Of a stretch of DNA of 64,000 bases, positions 21,109-32,586 are shown one piece after another. The stretch is from positions 3,987,148 to 4,051,147 of the forward strand of contig OY725499.1 of assembly GCA_963281255.1 (NCBI GenBank), given 5' to 3'. Position numbers and translations under genes: made by a program. The notes under the pieces were generated by a model. That model ran no database searches. It was given only the letters and a program-made list of their open reading frames with translations, and was not told the origin of the DNA. Origin of the DNA: Aphrocallistes beatrix. Its lineage: Eukaryota > Porifera > Hexactinellida > Sceptrulophora > Aphrocallistidae. The first letter of the stretch is position 1. Each line of letters opens with the position of its first letter.

Positions 21109-21112
21109 TATG

Positions 21113-21680
21113 GAATATTCGGTATATTCGTTTCAGCTCTAAAAATATCACTATCCAATTTCTACTGTATATGAATCTCATTTTAGTCCGTAATTACAGT
21201 TCCATTAAGATAAATTCTGACCCTACACCTTGATTTAACCTTAAAATCTATTAATTGTATAGAATTTCCTCTTAGTATGAATAATTAAGTACCACAGACG
21301 AACAATTTGGATTTATAACAAGCTTTAGTTATTCAATTATTATGCGAATCTATACGATTAAATATTCTAATAAATATTCAATTTAACATTCTACAATAAA
21401 ATATCCCATCTTCCCCATTGCTTTAATTGGTGTAGAATACAATCCATTATATTCAAATCTATTTCCAATTTGAGGAAAAGAGATGAAGTAGCAGCATTGG
21501 CTAACTAAGCATTACATTCTTCAAATGTATCTACTACAAGTACCTCGATAGTTTGAGTAGAGAATCAAACAATGGTAGATCAATATTTTAGCATCTCCCC
21601 GAAAAAGTTTCAGATTAATTCTTAATATGTATTTCGTTTCTAAGTGAGAAATATGATACACTACTGCAAGATTCCTAGAA
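21113..21680 (+). repeat. Host repeat R1, right part
   Basis: Continues R1 after the transposon from GAATATTCGGTATATTCG. It matches 63095-63715 with scattered substitutions. The intact copy has about 35 extra bp near 63540-63600. Confidence 0.85.
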
Positions 21681-21723
21681 GAAACATTCCACTCTGATCC
21701 AAAATAGATGTATTATCAAGATA

Positions 21724-21911
21724 CAGTAAACTCCGTTTAATAGGGTCACTGTTTAATCGGGTCAACCGCTTAATTGGGCCACTTTTAGCAGGGCCGGAAT
21801 AGCTCTCACACATAGAGGCTAATATTTAATATTTTCGGTTAATAGGGTTCTCCGCTTAATCGGGGCAAAATGTCCTCTGACCGATGTGACCCTATTAAGC
21901 GGAGTTGATTG
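21724..21911. mobile_element. Tigger-like MITE, copy 2
   Basis: Same family as 9146-9333 in reverse interior orientation, with mutated termini (CAGTAAACTCCG left, GCGGAGTTGATTG right) still bordered by TA. Confidence 0.75.
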
Positions 21912-22284
21912 TACTTGATATTTTCCATTTCCTAGACTTGTAAGTGACTAGAATTGCTAATCAACTGTTTAAATCGGGACATTACCATAATAGGGCATGA
22001 TTATAAACTTTCATGAATGTCTAGTTCACGTTATTCCATGTCTTGTACAACAGTTCTCCTACCTTCACATCTAACTATGTGACATAGATCCACTGACACT
22101 GACATTGTGTCTCTAATCTTTCAGATATTTCTAACCAGAATACTTTTTTAAACTATATTGTAAATAATTTATATTTTAAACAATCGGGATCCGTTTTATA
22201 CATCGAATTTCTACCGACAGAACATAATGAATGGATAATGATGGCAATCGTCTTTACAGTACACTCTAAGTCCATGGTATAGAT
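21912..22284. other. AT-rich spacer, nothing recognised
   Basis: This is the stretch between the MITE and the TRAF-like stop codon. It would include the 3' UTR of that minus-strand gene. No feature seen. Confidence 0.4.
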
Positions 22285-22929
22285 TTACATTTCTCTCTTG
22301 ATTCTTTTCGGATTTCTCAGCCATATTCCATCTTCAATCATATCGAACTGTGAGTTTAGCCTCTTCGATTGCACTTGAATGCGTTCCTCCATCACCTCAC
22401 AATCCTCTTTGATGTGCCGAATTTCCTTCTCGACTAGCTTCATTCGATCGTTCTGAAAACCATTCTCAGAAACTGTCACATTATTCTCTTCCACTGATTT
22501 GAAAATTTCAATCAGCTTTCCTACAATCATTTGATTATTCAATTCATAGTTCTTGTCATTAGAGTTAAGCCGCTCTTCTAAATTAACGATTTTCCTCTCG
22601 TTCTTTGCTATGATTTGCTTCTGAGATGAGTTTTCTCTGATCTCTTCATCGTAATCCTGCAAATAATCAATTACGTCTCCTATGCGAGTCAAGGCAGATC
22701 TATTCCTAACTCTCAATTGTCTATTTTGAACTTCAAGCTCAGTTATACGAAAACTCTGCTCCTCCATCTTGGTGGAAATCAGATCCAAATGCCTTTCTAA
22801 ATATTCCTGTTTGTGCTTTTTGAGCTGTTTCCTATCCAATCCAAGAATATCGCAACCGAATCTGAAGTAAGGACAGCCAAGTCGAAGCTTCCCCTCTTCT
22901 GTGATAGATAAAACTCCGCCCATTCTAAC
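22285..22929 (-). CDS. TRAF-type zinc-finger and coiled-coil protein (212 aa or last exon of a longer gene)
   Basis: The open frame from ATG 22923 starts MGGVLSITEEGKLRLG. It then has CPYFRFGC...H37...H45 (C17-x6-C24-x12-H37-x7-H45), the spacing of the last TRAF-type zinc finger, with the characteristic RKQLKKHKQEYLERHL helix. The remainder is heptad-rich and charged, a coiled coil to the end, with no MATH/TRAF-C domain. A good splice acceptor (TTCTGCAG) sits immediately upstream at about 22930. The frame stays open through it (V-R-M...), so this may be the 3' exon of a gene whose RING and other fingers lie in exons I could not find. TRAFs are adaptors and E3 ligases in TNF-receptor, Toll and NLR signalling. 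This protein would at least oligomerise. Confidence 0.65.
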   Translation of the reverse strand, partial: VRMGGVLSITEEGKLRLGCPYFRFGCDILGLDRKQLKKHKQEYLERHLDLISTKMEEQSFRITELEVQNRQLRVRNRSALTRIGDVIDYLQDYDEEIRENSSQKQIIAKNERKIVNLEERLNSNDKNYELNNQMIVGKLIEIFKSVEENNVTVSENGFQNDRMKLVEKEIRHIKEDCEVMEERIQVQSKRLNSQFDMIEDGIWLRNPKRIKREM

Positions 22930-24252
22930 CTGCAGAATAGATTCTGTTAAACCTTAGAAATTCTTTTATAGATTTAAGTTTAAACAAACGATGAGTGAAA
23001 GTCAGGAGCTAAGATCCCGTCATTAGTGAACATTGATGAAGAATTAGCGCCCAGCATATTTCATAGAAGTACGTACTTATGCATAGTACATAGTACACTG
23101 AAATACGAGTATTATTCTGTGGTAAAGATAAGAAATTATAAGAGAGTATGATTCTCCAATTAGAAATTTCCCTAATACTAAGTCTATGATAATTATTTTC
23201 AGTGCTAAACATTATAATCCATGGTGTTAATGTAGAAATTCCATATACCTTCGGTTCAACATTGCACACACTTTTCAATTTGAATGGAAATTTCGTGGTA
23301 TTCGAATATTTTTGTTTCGGCACTGTATTCCATTAACAAAAGTATAACCTATTACAGTGGAACCTTCAGTATTCTGCACTCGTTGTGATATGCAACAATT
23401 TGGGATAGTATGCACTAACTTTGTACATTCATATCCCTTGTGCAATTCCTAGGTAGAACATAACTCTCTTAATTTCATACATTTTCGGCAAGAAGATAGT
23501 CCTCTAGGTCCATCCTTAAGCACATTAAATTCTGATCTCCATAGCTGGTTAATTCTACTAGGGTCAGATTCAGATTCTAATAGTGATTGGAACTTTATTC
23601 ATGAAAAATTTGAATACCCGCAATTATCGGAGTTGGAATTTTTTGTAATTGGAATTGAAGAGTAATACTCCTAATTTAGAAATGATTGTCTCCTTCCACT
23701 TATTATTATATTTCAACTGATCAGCCTTGATGTGCCAGCTGTTATCAGCTGAGTGCTAGCCAATGGTTGAGTCTACCAGAAATGTTGTCATTCTGCTGAG
23801 AAAACTTGTTAACCCTGAAAGGATACCGCACTTACTTGCTATCTACGTCTTATACCATATACTACTACATATCAGGCATCACAGTAACTTGCAGATTTTG
23901 GACTAGGGATGCGGTAGATGGTTGAACTAATACATGAGATGCCTTAAATCATTAACAACGCACAATAGAGCTTAGGAATGTATTACCAGCATATATAAAT
24001 ATGGTGTCTAAGTACCCATATCCGTTGTTGAAATTTAGATTAGTCATCATATGATTGCGCAATAGGTTATATTTGTGACAAATGGCCGTTTAAAGTGTTT
24101 TTATTATGAAGTCAAATAAGGAAGAAAGTTAGAATTAAACAAAAATGATAAGAATGAATTCAAATAGATAAACAACTCATAATTATAATACAGAATACTG
24201 AGCTTATGGGACTTTTACTACTTTTATTCTTACAATTTCTCTTTTTCTCTTT
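22930..24252. other. Intergenic stretch, possible upstream exons not found
   Basis: A 104-codon minus-strand open frame (23009-23323) shows no recognisable motif and low-complexity composition. A single Tigger-like terminus (TACAGTGGAACCTTCAG) lies at about 23352. Nothing else is supported. Confidence 0.4.
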
Positions 24253-24585
24253 TTAGTAGATTATGATTCTTGTTCTTGAATAAATCGAACCAAAATGATT
24301 ACTTGCATAGATATCATAGTTTCCAGTATTTTCCAGATTTACATTGTTGATGAAGAGAGTGTTTCCAACACATCCTTCTAGCTTCACTCCATCCTTGTAC
24401 CACTGATAGTGAGTAGCATTCTCGAAGTGAGCAGTGAGAGTTATTCTAGATCCTCGTGAGTATGCTCCTCCTTCAGGTTTTGCAATTACTTTAGGCATAT
24501 AATGTTGTTGTTGTTGGTGGTGGTGGTGGTGGTGGTGATAGTGTTGTTGCTGTTGCTGTTGATGTTGATGTGGATAGTAATTTAT

Positions 24586-24656
<71 letters not shown>

Positions 24657-25110
24657 GCTGTTGTTGCTGTTGTTGCTGTTGATGTTGATAGTAATTTATT
24701 TGTTGCTGATATACTGTTTGCTCACTTTGCACAGGATTGTGATGAGGAGTAGACTCAGTACGAATTCTTTTAGGTTCTCCCTGCTGGTGTGTATTCAGAT
24801 CTGACTGAGTATTCCTAGGCTTTGCTCTCTTTAGTTCTATCCATCTTGTAGAAGCTGTTTCACCAGTATACTTTTCCAAAATATGCAGTTGATAAATTCC
24901 GAAATCTTCTTCTTTGATTGGTCCAATAGCTAGAGTGCTCTTGCACATACGTGGCATGGGCTTACCGCTCTTATTGTACCATTGATACTCCGGATCATTC
25001 GCTTCAACTTTTACGGGAAAGTTTACATATGCGCCTATTTTCCCGATAACATCATTTGGCTCTGAAACAATTTTTATATTTTTGAAGAGTTTTCTGCCTG
25101 TGTACTCCAT
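24253..25110 (-). CDS. Protein with two Ig-like (I-set-like) domains joined by a polyglutamine linker (285 aa)
   Basis: Single exon. Ig-like domain 1 is about residues 15-93, with core YQWYNKSGKP and then IKEEDFGIYQLHI and WIELKR. The linker (about 125-205) is dominated by a CAA-encoded glutamine run with QINYYQH/QINYYPH interruptions and a His run. Ig-like domain 2 is about 207-285 (GSRITLTAHF, HYQWYKDG, LENTGNYDIYAS). Both domains keep the core Trp and the D/N-x-G-x-Y turn but lack the two disulfide cysteines (V and Q, or A and D/I, in their places). There is no signal peptide or membrane segment. This suggests a cytosolic or nuclear Ig fold, as in titin-like or MALT1-like modules. Domain 1 resembles the product of 49315-49665. 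Function is unknown, and protein interaction is the only reasonable inference. Confidence 0.75.
24583..24690 (-). repeat. Polyglutamine-coding (CAA)n microsatellite
   Basis: Almost pure TTG triplets on the plus strand (CAA on the coding strand), interrupted by a few CAG-encoding triplets at one end. It lies inside the Ig-like gene and keeps its frame. Such tracts vary in length between alleles. The long plus-strand open frames opposite are artefacts of this repeat. Confidence 0.9.
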
Positions 25111-25167
25111 TTCAAAGGTTAGTATTTAAGTTATCTGTCTTGACTATCAATTGAAAGATTATACGAG

Positions 25168-25175
25168 TATTTATA
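25168..25175 (-). promoter_or_regulatory. TATA box of the two-Ig-domain gene
   Basis: On the minus strand the sequence reads GGTATAAATACTCG about 60 nt before the ATG at 25110. This is a sensible distance for a TATA box followed by a short 5' UTR. The related gene at 49315 also has a close TATA box. Confidence 0.5.
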
Positions 25176-27382
25176 CCTTTCGTGCTGTACTACAGACTAG
25201 GGAGAAATTGATGTTCATAATTGTATGTGCTTAATTTTGTCTTGGTATAATTGCGGAATGCTAAATATGCTTTGCTGTACGTACATAATTGATATTCTAT
25301 TTTACGTATAATACTGCACTATTGAAATGGTATAATGCATGATTACGAATTGACGCGTTGAAGTCTGCTTGATATAATGCAGGATATTTTCGCATAGGAG
25401 GCGGAAGCAAATATTTGGGGGGAGCTAAGAATTGAGAAGCGAAGTAAAAAGGGGATCTGGGTGAGCAAATTTGGGGGCTATAGTCCCCCCAGCCCCCCCC
25501 TATTCCTCTGCCCTTGTATTTTCAGTGATGACTGTCCTTCCAAATCCACCGTAGTATATATATGGATGAATGATTTGATAATCGCGATGAGGACCTCCAT
25601 GATTATCTCATACCAGGTCGTCCGACTCATTCAAACTCGCGCAGTAACATCTAGTGGGATCAAACAATTTTGGACGAGGACAGACAGATAACCCTGCGGC
25701 CGTAGTTAGAAGAGAAGGTAGGTATGTCAAAGCCACTACACTCGATTATCACTGAAGATCCGAAATGTCCAAAGTAACTACGCGTTGAATCCCAAAACTT
25801 CTTTAAATGAACAAAAGCGCGAAAAGGTCAGATTTAGCGAAGAATTATTGTTAAGATACATAGCAGAGGAAGACTTTTCGGATCGTATTGTGACGGGCGA
25901 TTAATCTTAGTTTCATTATGATGAACCAGAGAGGAAAAGATTCTTCCATCAAATCATGAACTTCTTCCATATGACTGTGGTTAAAATAATAAAATTGGCT
26001 ATAGTTTGGGTAACCATGGCAACTGATTATAACAAATTCACTGAAAGTGCATGTATCATCACTAATTAGAATAAGGTTGCTATAAACTACGTATGTGGGA
26101 TATATTATGATGAAAGTAACCATATGGTTCTCACATAGTGAAAAGGAGATAATTTCTACTTCTTGGTTACCAACAATCATTGTAATTACATTCATATTTG
26201 TACTTTCATTGTGGAATTTCAATTGCTTTCATTGAATGAATGAATTTATAAGAAATTTCACGTAGTTACTCATAATTATTAAAATTCAGATTATATTCGT
26301 AATTACTAGTATTGTATCAAATTGAAATTATTATTGTGGTCTATCTACAACTGCAATATGCTGTTTCATGTAGACATTTCTACACTCACTGGAAGATGAG
26401 TTCATAACACGAAATATTCATTATTTCACTTCGAATAGGAACTATAAATTGTAACTAGCAGTAGGTAAGCTGTATGAACAAGCTGTATTGTCAGGATACG
26501 TAGTCTATTGTCCCATATTATTCTACATTAAACTACTTAACTTTCCAATAAGTACTATCTCAACTCGTTTCGATGAAAACTAATTTTAGTCTGTAGCTGT
26601 TTAGAATTCTTCGAAAAAAAATCATTTAGTAATTCTAACACTCTAAATTCAACCAAATTGGATTTTTTTTCTAAATTATGCTACTTTGAACATTTAGATT
26701 TGAAGGGTTGTAAGAAAATATTTCGCAAAATAATTCACACCTAAAATATTTCCCTCTTCCATAAAAGGAAGTCGCCTAATTCACCTACTTACTGTGAGAG
26801 AGGAGTTTACAATTTGATCAGAGAAAATCTACCTTTCTCCTCTGACAGAGGTTCCCTTGTCCCAGGCCCTTTTGCCCCCTTGGCTCCTGGTCCTAAGAGA
26901 TTATGTCAGGGAGGTAGCTGTATTGAACACAGATCTCACTCTCCTAGTATCTCTAAATCTGGATTCATGAGCCAAAATCCCGGATGCTAGCAATTCTACA
27001 ATTTTATTTGTTATAACTAGATTCATTCTGGTCAGCTCTTGCGATTCTTGAAACAGATTATTTATATTTATATCTTCATAGACATAAAAGTGCATAATTT
27101 CCTAAAAGTTGAAATCAGGGGTCAGTATGTCAGATGGGATCATCACGGGGTATTGGTACAATCTAAAGTCTAACCATAATTAATCTAAGATTAGCCAAGA
27201 CCCGAGATGACTTGTCCGTTTCGGATTTTGAACTGTTCTGTCCTATACTTGACAACTGTCCCGCTTTTACATGAAATTTCCCCATTATGTCCCGTAAAAT
27301 TCACGCTACGTCCCGCTTTACAGGCCTCTCAACTCTCACGATCTCGTCGTGTGTCCCACGATTTACGACCATTGTTCGTAAT
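25176..27382. other. Intergenic region without recognised gene
   Basis: Several short open frames (25461-25691 +, 25851-26222 -, 26901-27095 -) have no motif and no splice support. A C-rich run (AGTCCCCCCAGCCCCCCCC) near 25484 resembles the C-rich end of some hAT-like MITEs elsewhere in the window. Confidence 0.4.
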
Positions 27383-27535
27383 CAGAGGCGTAGCCAGGGT
27401 GTGACACATGGGGCCTAGGTCACAACCTCAAAGGCTGTGCCCACTAAAATTTCACAAATTAGTATTGGGTGCCGCAACCCTCTCACGGAATAGACTGGAA
27501 TTGCCGCACCTAAAATTGAGCTGACTACGCCTTTG
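27383..27535. mobile_element. hAT-like MITE, CAGAGGCGTAGCC family, complete copy
   Basis: Starts CAGAGGCGTAGCCAGGG and ends with the inverted GACTACGCCTTTG. The flanking octamers TTCGTAAT and TTCGTACA agree at six of eight positions, suggesting a decayed 8-bp target duplication. Its left part matches 8379-8500. Confidence 0.65.
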
Positions 27536-27606
27536 TTCGTACACGGTATAGTTACATTAGAGGTAGAGAGGCTGCTTTTATCATGGCTCAAGTTGGCACG
27601 TGTCCT

Positions 27607-27880
27607 GTCCTACCTTTGTCTCGTTTAATAATTGACATACCTAATTTACAGAATGGAACGGAACGGAACGAAACCATTCCGGGAAAAGTGAGTACCTAAT
27701 TTACTGAACTTGACGGAATGTTCCGTAAATCAATATCCGGAATCTAATATTCCTTAAAATAGACATTTAAAATTCCGGAACCGTTCCGTCAAGTTCCGTA
27801 AATTAGGCGCTCAGATTTGCCCGGAACCGTTCCATTCCGTAAAATAGGTATATCCTAACTTTGTCTCGTTTAATAATTGA
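27607..27880. repeat. Palindromic GGAACGG element flanked by a 27-bp direct repeat
   Basis: The core (about 27635-27850) has inverted ends ACCTAATTTACAGAATGGAA and TTCCATTCCGTAAAATAGGT, plus internal inverted copies of CGGAACCGTTCCGTCAAG-like sequence. On each side lies CTTTGTCTCGTTTAATAATT (27613 and 27861), preceded by TCCTA(C/A). The unit ends only about 35 bp before the RBM25 start codon. Confidence 0.7.
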
Positions 27881-27915
27881 TTACTTTTCGGACTGAGTAG
27901 CTGTGATTCTGCTCG

Positions 27916-30900
27916 ATGAATCGATTCGAGCCACCACATGGTCCTCCATTCAGAATGCCTGGTGGGAGAGGTCCACCCTTCCCACACCCTGGAAGCCGCT
28001 ATCCCGGTCCCCCTGGACCCCCTGGACCTCCTGGACACATGGCACCTCCCCGGCACTTCGAGCCGGCGTATCCCTCGTACGACTGCGGGGAGGGCGAGGG
28101 GGGATATGACGAGCAGTACGATCACGGCTTCGAAGGGAATTACTCAAACGAGCGAGAAGATTACCCAGAATACTTCCCGGATCATCCCCCTGGACCGATG
28201 GGGCCTAGAGGACCAATGCCACCGCCCAACTTCGACCACCGACCCCACGGCCCGCGACCAATGGGACCGCACCCTCCCATGGTGGCAAGGTTCCCCTCCG
28301 AGCAGATGATCCCCATGCCGATGGGTCAGCCGCCTTCTGCCAGGTACCTCCGTGCTATTCTAAACCCCGCACTTCCTGAAATAGTAGACATGGATTATTT
28401 GGTAATGCGGAAATGGTTCGACTTTTCGAAAAAGGAAATAGTTCGAATTGCGGATTTAGGAAATAGTTCGACTTTTGATCATTAGGATTAATGGTGTTTT
28501 TATTGCGAACTATTTCCTTTTTTGAAAAGTCGAACTATCTCCGGGTTTTTTGCGAACTATTTCCACTATACCGCTTATTTTAAGGAACAGTCGAAACCGT
28601 TTTTCTTACAATTTCTTTACAGGTTCAAACAGTAAGAAAAACTGATGGAAATTAATATAGATTTGGAATTTTTTACATAATTAAGATTCTGAAATAGTAA
28701 GAAAAACCCGATAAGTAAGGATAGACCGATGTGAGAAAAAACCGGTTTCGACTGTACGTTGTGTCCCTGTTAAAAGAATTCCAGGTGGCAGAGACTTTTC
28801 AATGGATCCGTTGGTTTGATAAATGGGAAGAAGCAATAATTTGCTGTGAACCATCATTCTAAGGAAAGTTTTTTACACTGGGAGGGGGGTAGGTCTTCAA
28901 AGAGTAATTACTATTAGAGTATATACGGTGCTCAGTTCAAGGGATTGATTTAGATCTACCTATGAGTTTAAAAATACATATTGTGGGTTTGGGAATCCCA
29001 GAAGTTTCGTCCCCGGAAATTTGTAAATTTTGTCTCCGGTCAATTTGTCCCTTTTGTTAAGATTGTTCACATATTTACCATATTTCAGATTATTTGAGCC
29101 ATAACGGCTAAATCCAAGACAGCTACAGACAGTACAATCCAGTACATAAACTATGGTTGTAGTGCAAAATCTCATTATTACATTGTCATACGCCTAAAAT
29201 GCTATGAAATCACGTGAATACTCTAATTCTACACCTCAAAATTCTCCTTGACACTGGTTTCGGGCTCCATCCCTCTTTTCAAATGCAATTCGGCCTTTGG
29301 CCTTCTCATCAATCAAAGCAGCCACTTCCTCCATTATTACACATTGTTTATACAACTTTGGTTTCCGGGACGAAATTCAGGGACGAAACTTTACTGGGTA
29401 TATGGGCATAAGCATGTAAGAGGGACAAAAACTTAAATTAAATCCTAGAAATCGAATTAAATTGAAATAAGCTAGTAATGTCCACGCAAGTTTCGTTTTG
29501 TAAGTTTATTTATTTATTTATATCCTTAATAATATGTTTATAAATAATATTGTTGATTTTTTCCCTTGGCCGTCGTGGGTTTTTTCTATTTATAGTAAAT
29601 TCCCAGGCTTCCCCGCCCAAAATGGCTTAAAAGTAGTTAATTAATATCTCATTCTTATTCAGGTACGAGCCGGAAGTTCCGATGGAAGACAGCTCCAGGC
29701 AGCCAGAGCCTCCCCCGATGGACCTAATCCGACCGGTAGGGATGCCTCCCATGCCTATGCCCCCCATCTCCATGCCCCCCATCTCCATGCCACTCCTCTC
29801 CAACTCCGCTGGTCTCCCGCTCCCTCACCCGCTACCCCCTCTCATCTCCAGCATGCCACAGAGTCAGTTCCGTTTCTAGGCATTTTCAGTTATTTTTCTA
29901 ACTATTTACTATGTACAGTAGCTATAGAGAATTCTGTACGTGCATCCTTGATCGATACTGCTCAAGTAAATAATACTATAATTATGATCGTAGAAAATCA
30001 TTAGCAGTCTTAAATAGGCCAAGATTCCGTGATGAATGTGTACATACGGTAGGACCTGTATGATCCGGCATTGTTTCATATCACAATGAGCTCCGTACCA
30101 TGCAATTTGTACTGCATAATCCTACGATTTGGCAATCAGACACTTTTTCGTTTCCAAACGAGTGCCGGATTATGCATGCAGGTTCCACTGTACTTCAATC
30201 CTGAATTGAGAATGACGGAAATTTTGAGACTATTTTAAATATTTAAGGAATAATTACGTTCATTTCACCTCCAACAATTTGGCCTAAATACGTGTCACTA
30301 GTGATTGTTAATATCTTTTATTCCATTCTCCATGTCACTTTTATTTAATGTTTAAAACACAATTATCGAATCGGACCAAATTGTTAGGATGAGTTTATGG
30401 TCCTATTGAGACAGTCATCTGAATTCTCTCTCGAAACTGAATCTTACTCGAAGTTTATTGGTCAAGAGGTTAGTGCCATTTCAAAATAGTGCAACGTTAG
30501 TTGAAACTTTAATTTTGATTTAACAAGTTGGTTTGATAATTTAATTTTGTTTCGCAATTCACTTTAAAACTTGAAGAAAGAACTTTGATTCGCAGAGTTC
30601 GATAAACTTAAATTACATTACCTCAATTAGGAATATTTTGTGGAATAAAAACTTTAAAAGTCATTGTCTACATCATTGTTTATTCTAAATAAATGCAATT
30701 ATTTTCCCGAATTCAAATGCTTACAATTTTAGAAACGTGTAACCTAATTTTAGAAATATTTTAGCTTAAATTGATATTTGCAATCATTTGTCCAATCGCC
30801 TAAAGAAGTGATTTACCTAATAATGGCGCATTTAATGATTTTGTAGGCATTTTCAATTCATTGAAAAAAAACTCAAATTATGTAGAATGTGTAAGACTTA

Positions 30901-32542
30901 TATCATAAATTATTTCTAATTTTGGCAGTTATGTTATTTTAGAATTTTTTCGAAGGGAATTTGAAATCTGGAAATTATCAGATTATTATTTGGATTGGAA
31001 ATATTGGACAAAAATATAAATGATTTAAATACATAAATTCTAAATTTACCTTTAACTTTTACTAATAACGAATATTTTCAATATCTAAAATGCGTTTTTC
31101 TCATAATTTCTCCATTTTTCGGCCTAAAAAGGTCATCGTTACGCTTCGGTATCCTTTAACAGAATTGTAAAATTATATTTCAGATAATCCCAGTTCTGTT
31201 GGTTTGAGGATTTTATTTTATTTTATGCATTCACTTTAAAACTTGAAAGAGAAAGAAGTTCCTTTGATTCGTCGAGTTGAATAAACATAATTTACATTTA
31301 CTCTACCTATAAAATAGGAATATTTTGTGGTGAAACGAAAGAAATTGTGAACTCATTTTAGAATTTAATATTTTAGCTTAACCGTAGAATGCCCACTGGG
31401 GACACAGTGTCCCGATATCGCGGATGTCTCCAAGCAATTTTTATATGCAACTGAAGCCATATAAATGCTTAATTTGTGATCATGTGTCTGATTACCCGAA
31501 CTGGAATGCTTTCCTAAGAGTGGCATAATTAAATTAATGGTGGTAGGTATTTTTTTAGGCAATTAGAACATTTTAAATTCGTGTGGGATGTACAATGCTA
31601 ATTAGAAACAGACGACTACATCCTGAGTAGCAGAGTCTAACCAGATGTTGTGGTTTGTTTTAAAATAGATTTGCACCTTAAATTCCAGCCCAACACATGG
31701 TGCTTACTAATGTTTATTAATGCATGCTGTTTGTCACATGAGATTCATAAAACTTTTCCATCCCAAAATATAACTGATTTAATTGGCTATAAATTCTAAA
31801 ATTAACTTCTATACTTTTGAAATTTAAAAGGACAAAGAAAAACACTTTATGCCAAATGATGAGACATTCTGAGAAAAACGCATATTTTGGAACTTGAAAA
31901 TATTAGTTTTAAAAACGCCCTGTTGCGAAGGCAATCAAAACTAATACTTTTAAGTTCTAAAATTTTGCGTTTTTCTCAGAATATCTCAGCATTTGGCATA
32001 AAAAGGGGTTTCAAAGTTATAAAATTATAAAAAGTATATTTTTGCTCAAGCATTACTCAACAATTCTAAATTTAGGCAAATTTAAGAATACTTTGACCTA
32101 ATATTATTAGCTAATCTATTACAGTTAACCATAGCAATCTATACATAAGGCACTGCCCGCTCAAAAAAACTTGAACCACGATAGACTTTTAAAATGTATT
32201 ACCAACATGACCCTATGACCCTAATGACCCTATTAAGCGGAGTCGACTGTACAGTCGACTCCGCTTAATAGGGTCACATCGATCAGAGAACATTTCGGAC
32301 CGATTAAGCGGATGACCCTATTAACCGAAAATATTTTGTATTAGCTTCTATGTATGAGAGCTATTCCGGTCCTACCAAAAGTGGCCCGATTAAGCGGTTG
32401 ACCCGATTAAACAGTGACCCTATTAAGCGGAGTCGACTGTACATACTAAGGTGAGATTTCTTTACAGTAATTGCACCATGTCAGGATTGCTTTGCCTTAA
32501 GAATGTCATTAAAGGAATGTACATACACATGTGATATTACAA

Positions 32543-32586
<44 letters not shown>

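Larger units (their letters stand above)
16814..21112. mobile_element. 4.3-kb DNA transposon encoding a C48/Ulp1-like protease
   Basis: The element interrupts repeat R1 and is flanked by 7-bp direct repeats GAATATT (16807-16813 and 21113-21119). The uninterrupted copy of R1 has a single GAATATT at 63095-63101. Both ends share TAACAAAAAGTACGGAGAGC in inverted orientation, with four further bases outside that match poorly. Each end then carries five tandem copies of a 22-27-bp unit centred on the palindrome GAGCATGCTC. Inside are two convergent multi-exon genes and a long hairpin (17088-17207). Linkage of a Ulp1-like protease to a cut-and-paste element recalls KDZ (Kyakuja-Dileera-Zisupton) transposons, but I could not find a transposase catalytic core. 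The copy may therefore be non-autonomous, and the superfamily is unsettled. Confidence 0.8.

Noticed and set aside
23009..23323. 104-codon minus-strand frame upstream of the TRAF-like exon
   Set aside because: Composition is AT-driven, with no RING or zinc-finger pattern and no donor that would join to 22929.
24502..24804. Long plus-strand open frames rich in Leu or Val
   Set aside because: They are antisense translations of the CAA repeat in the minus-strand Ig-like gene.
25461..26222. Small open frames in the 25-26 kb spacer
   Set aside because: No motifs, splice sites or codon signal distinguish them from chance.
27938..28309. Alternative frames over RBM25 exon 1
   Set aside because: Frame from 27916 continues into phased exon 2 and has an in-frame upstream stop; the others do not splice on.
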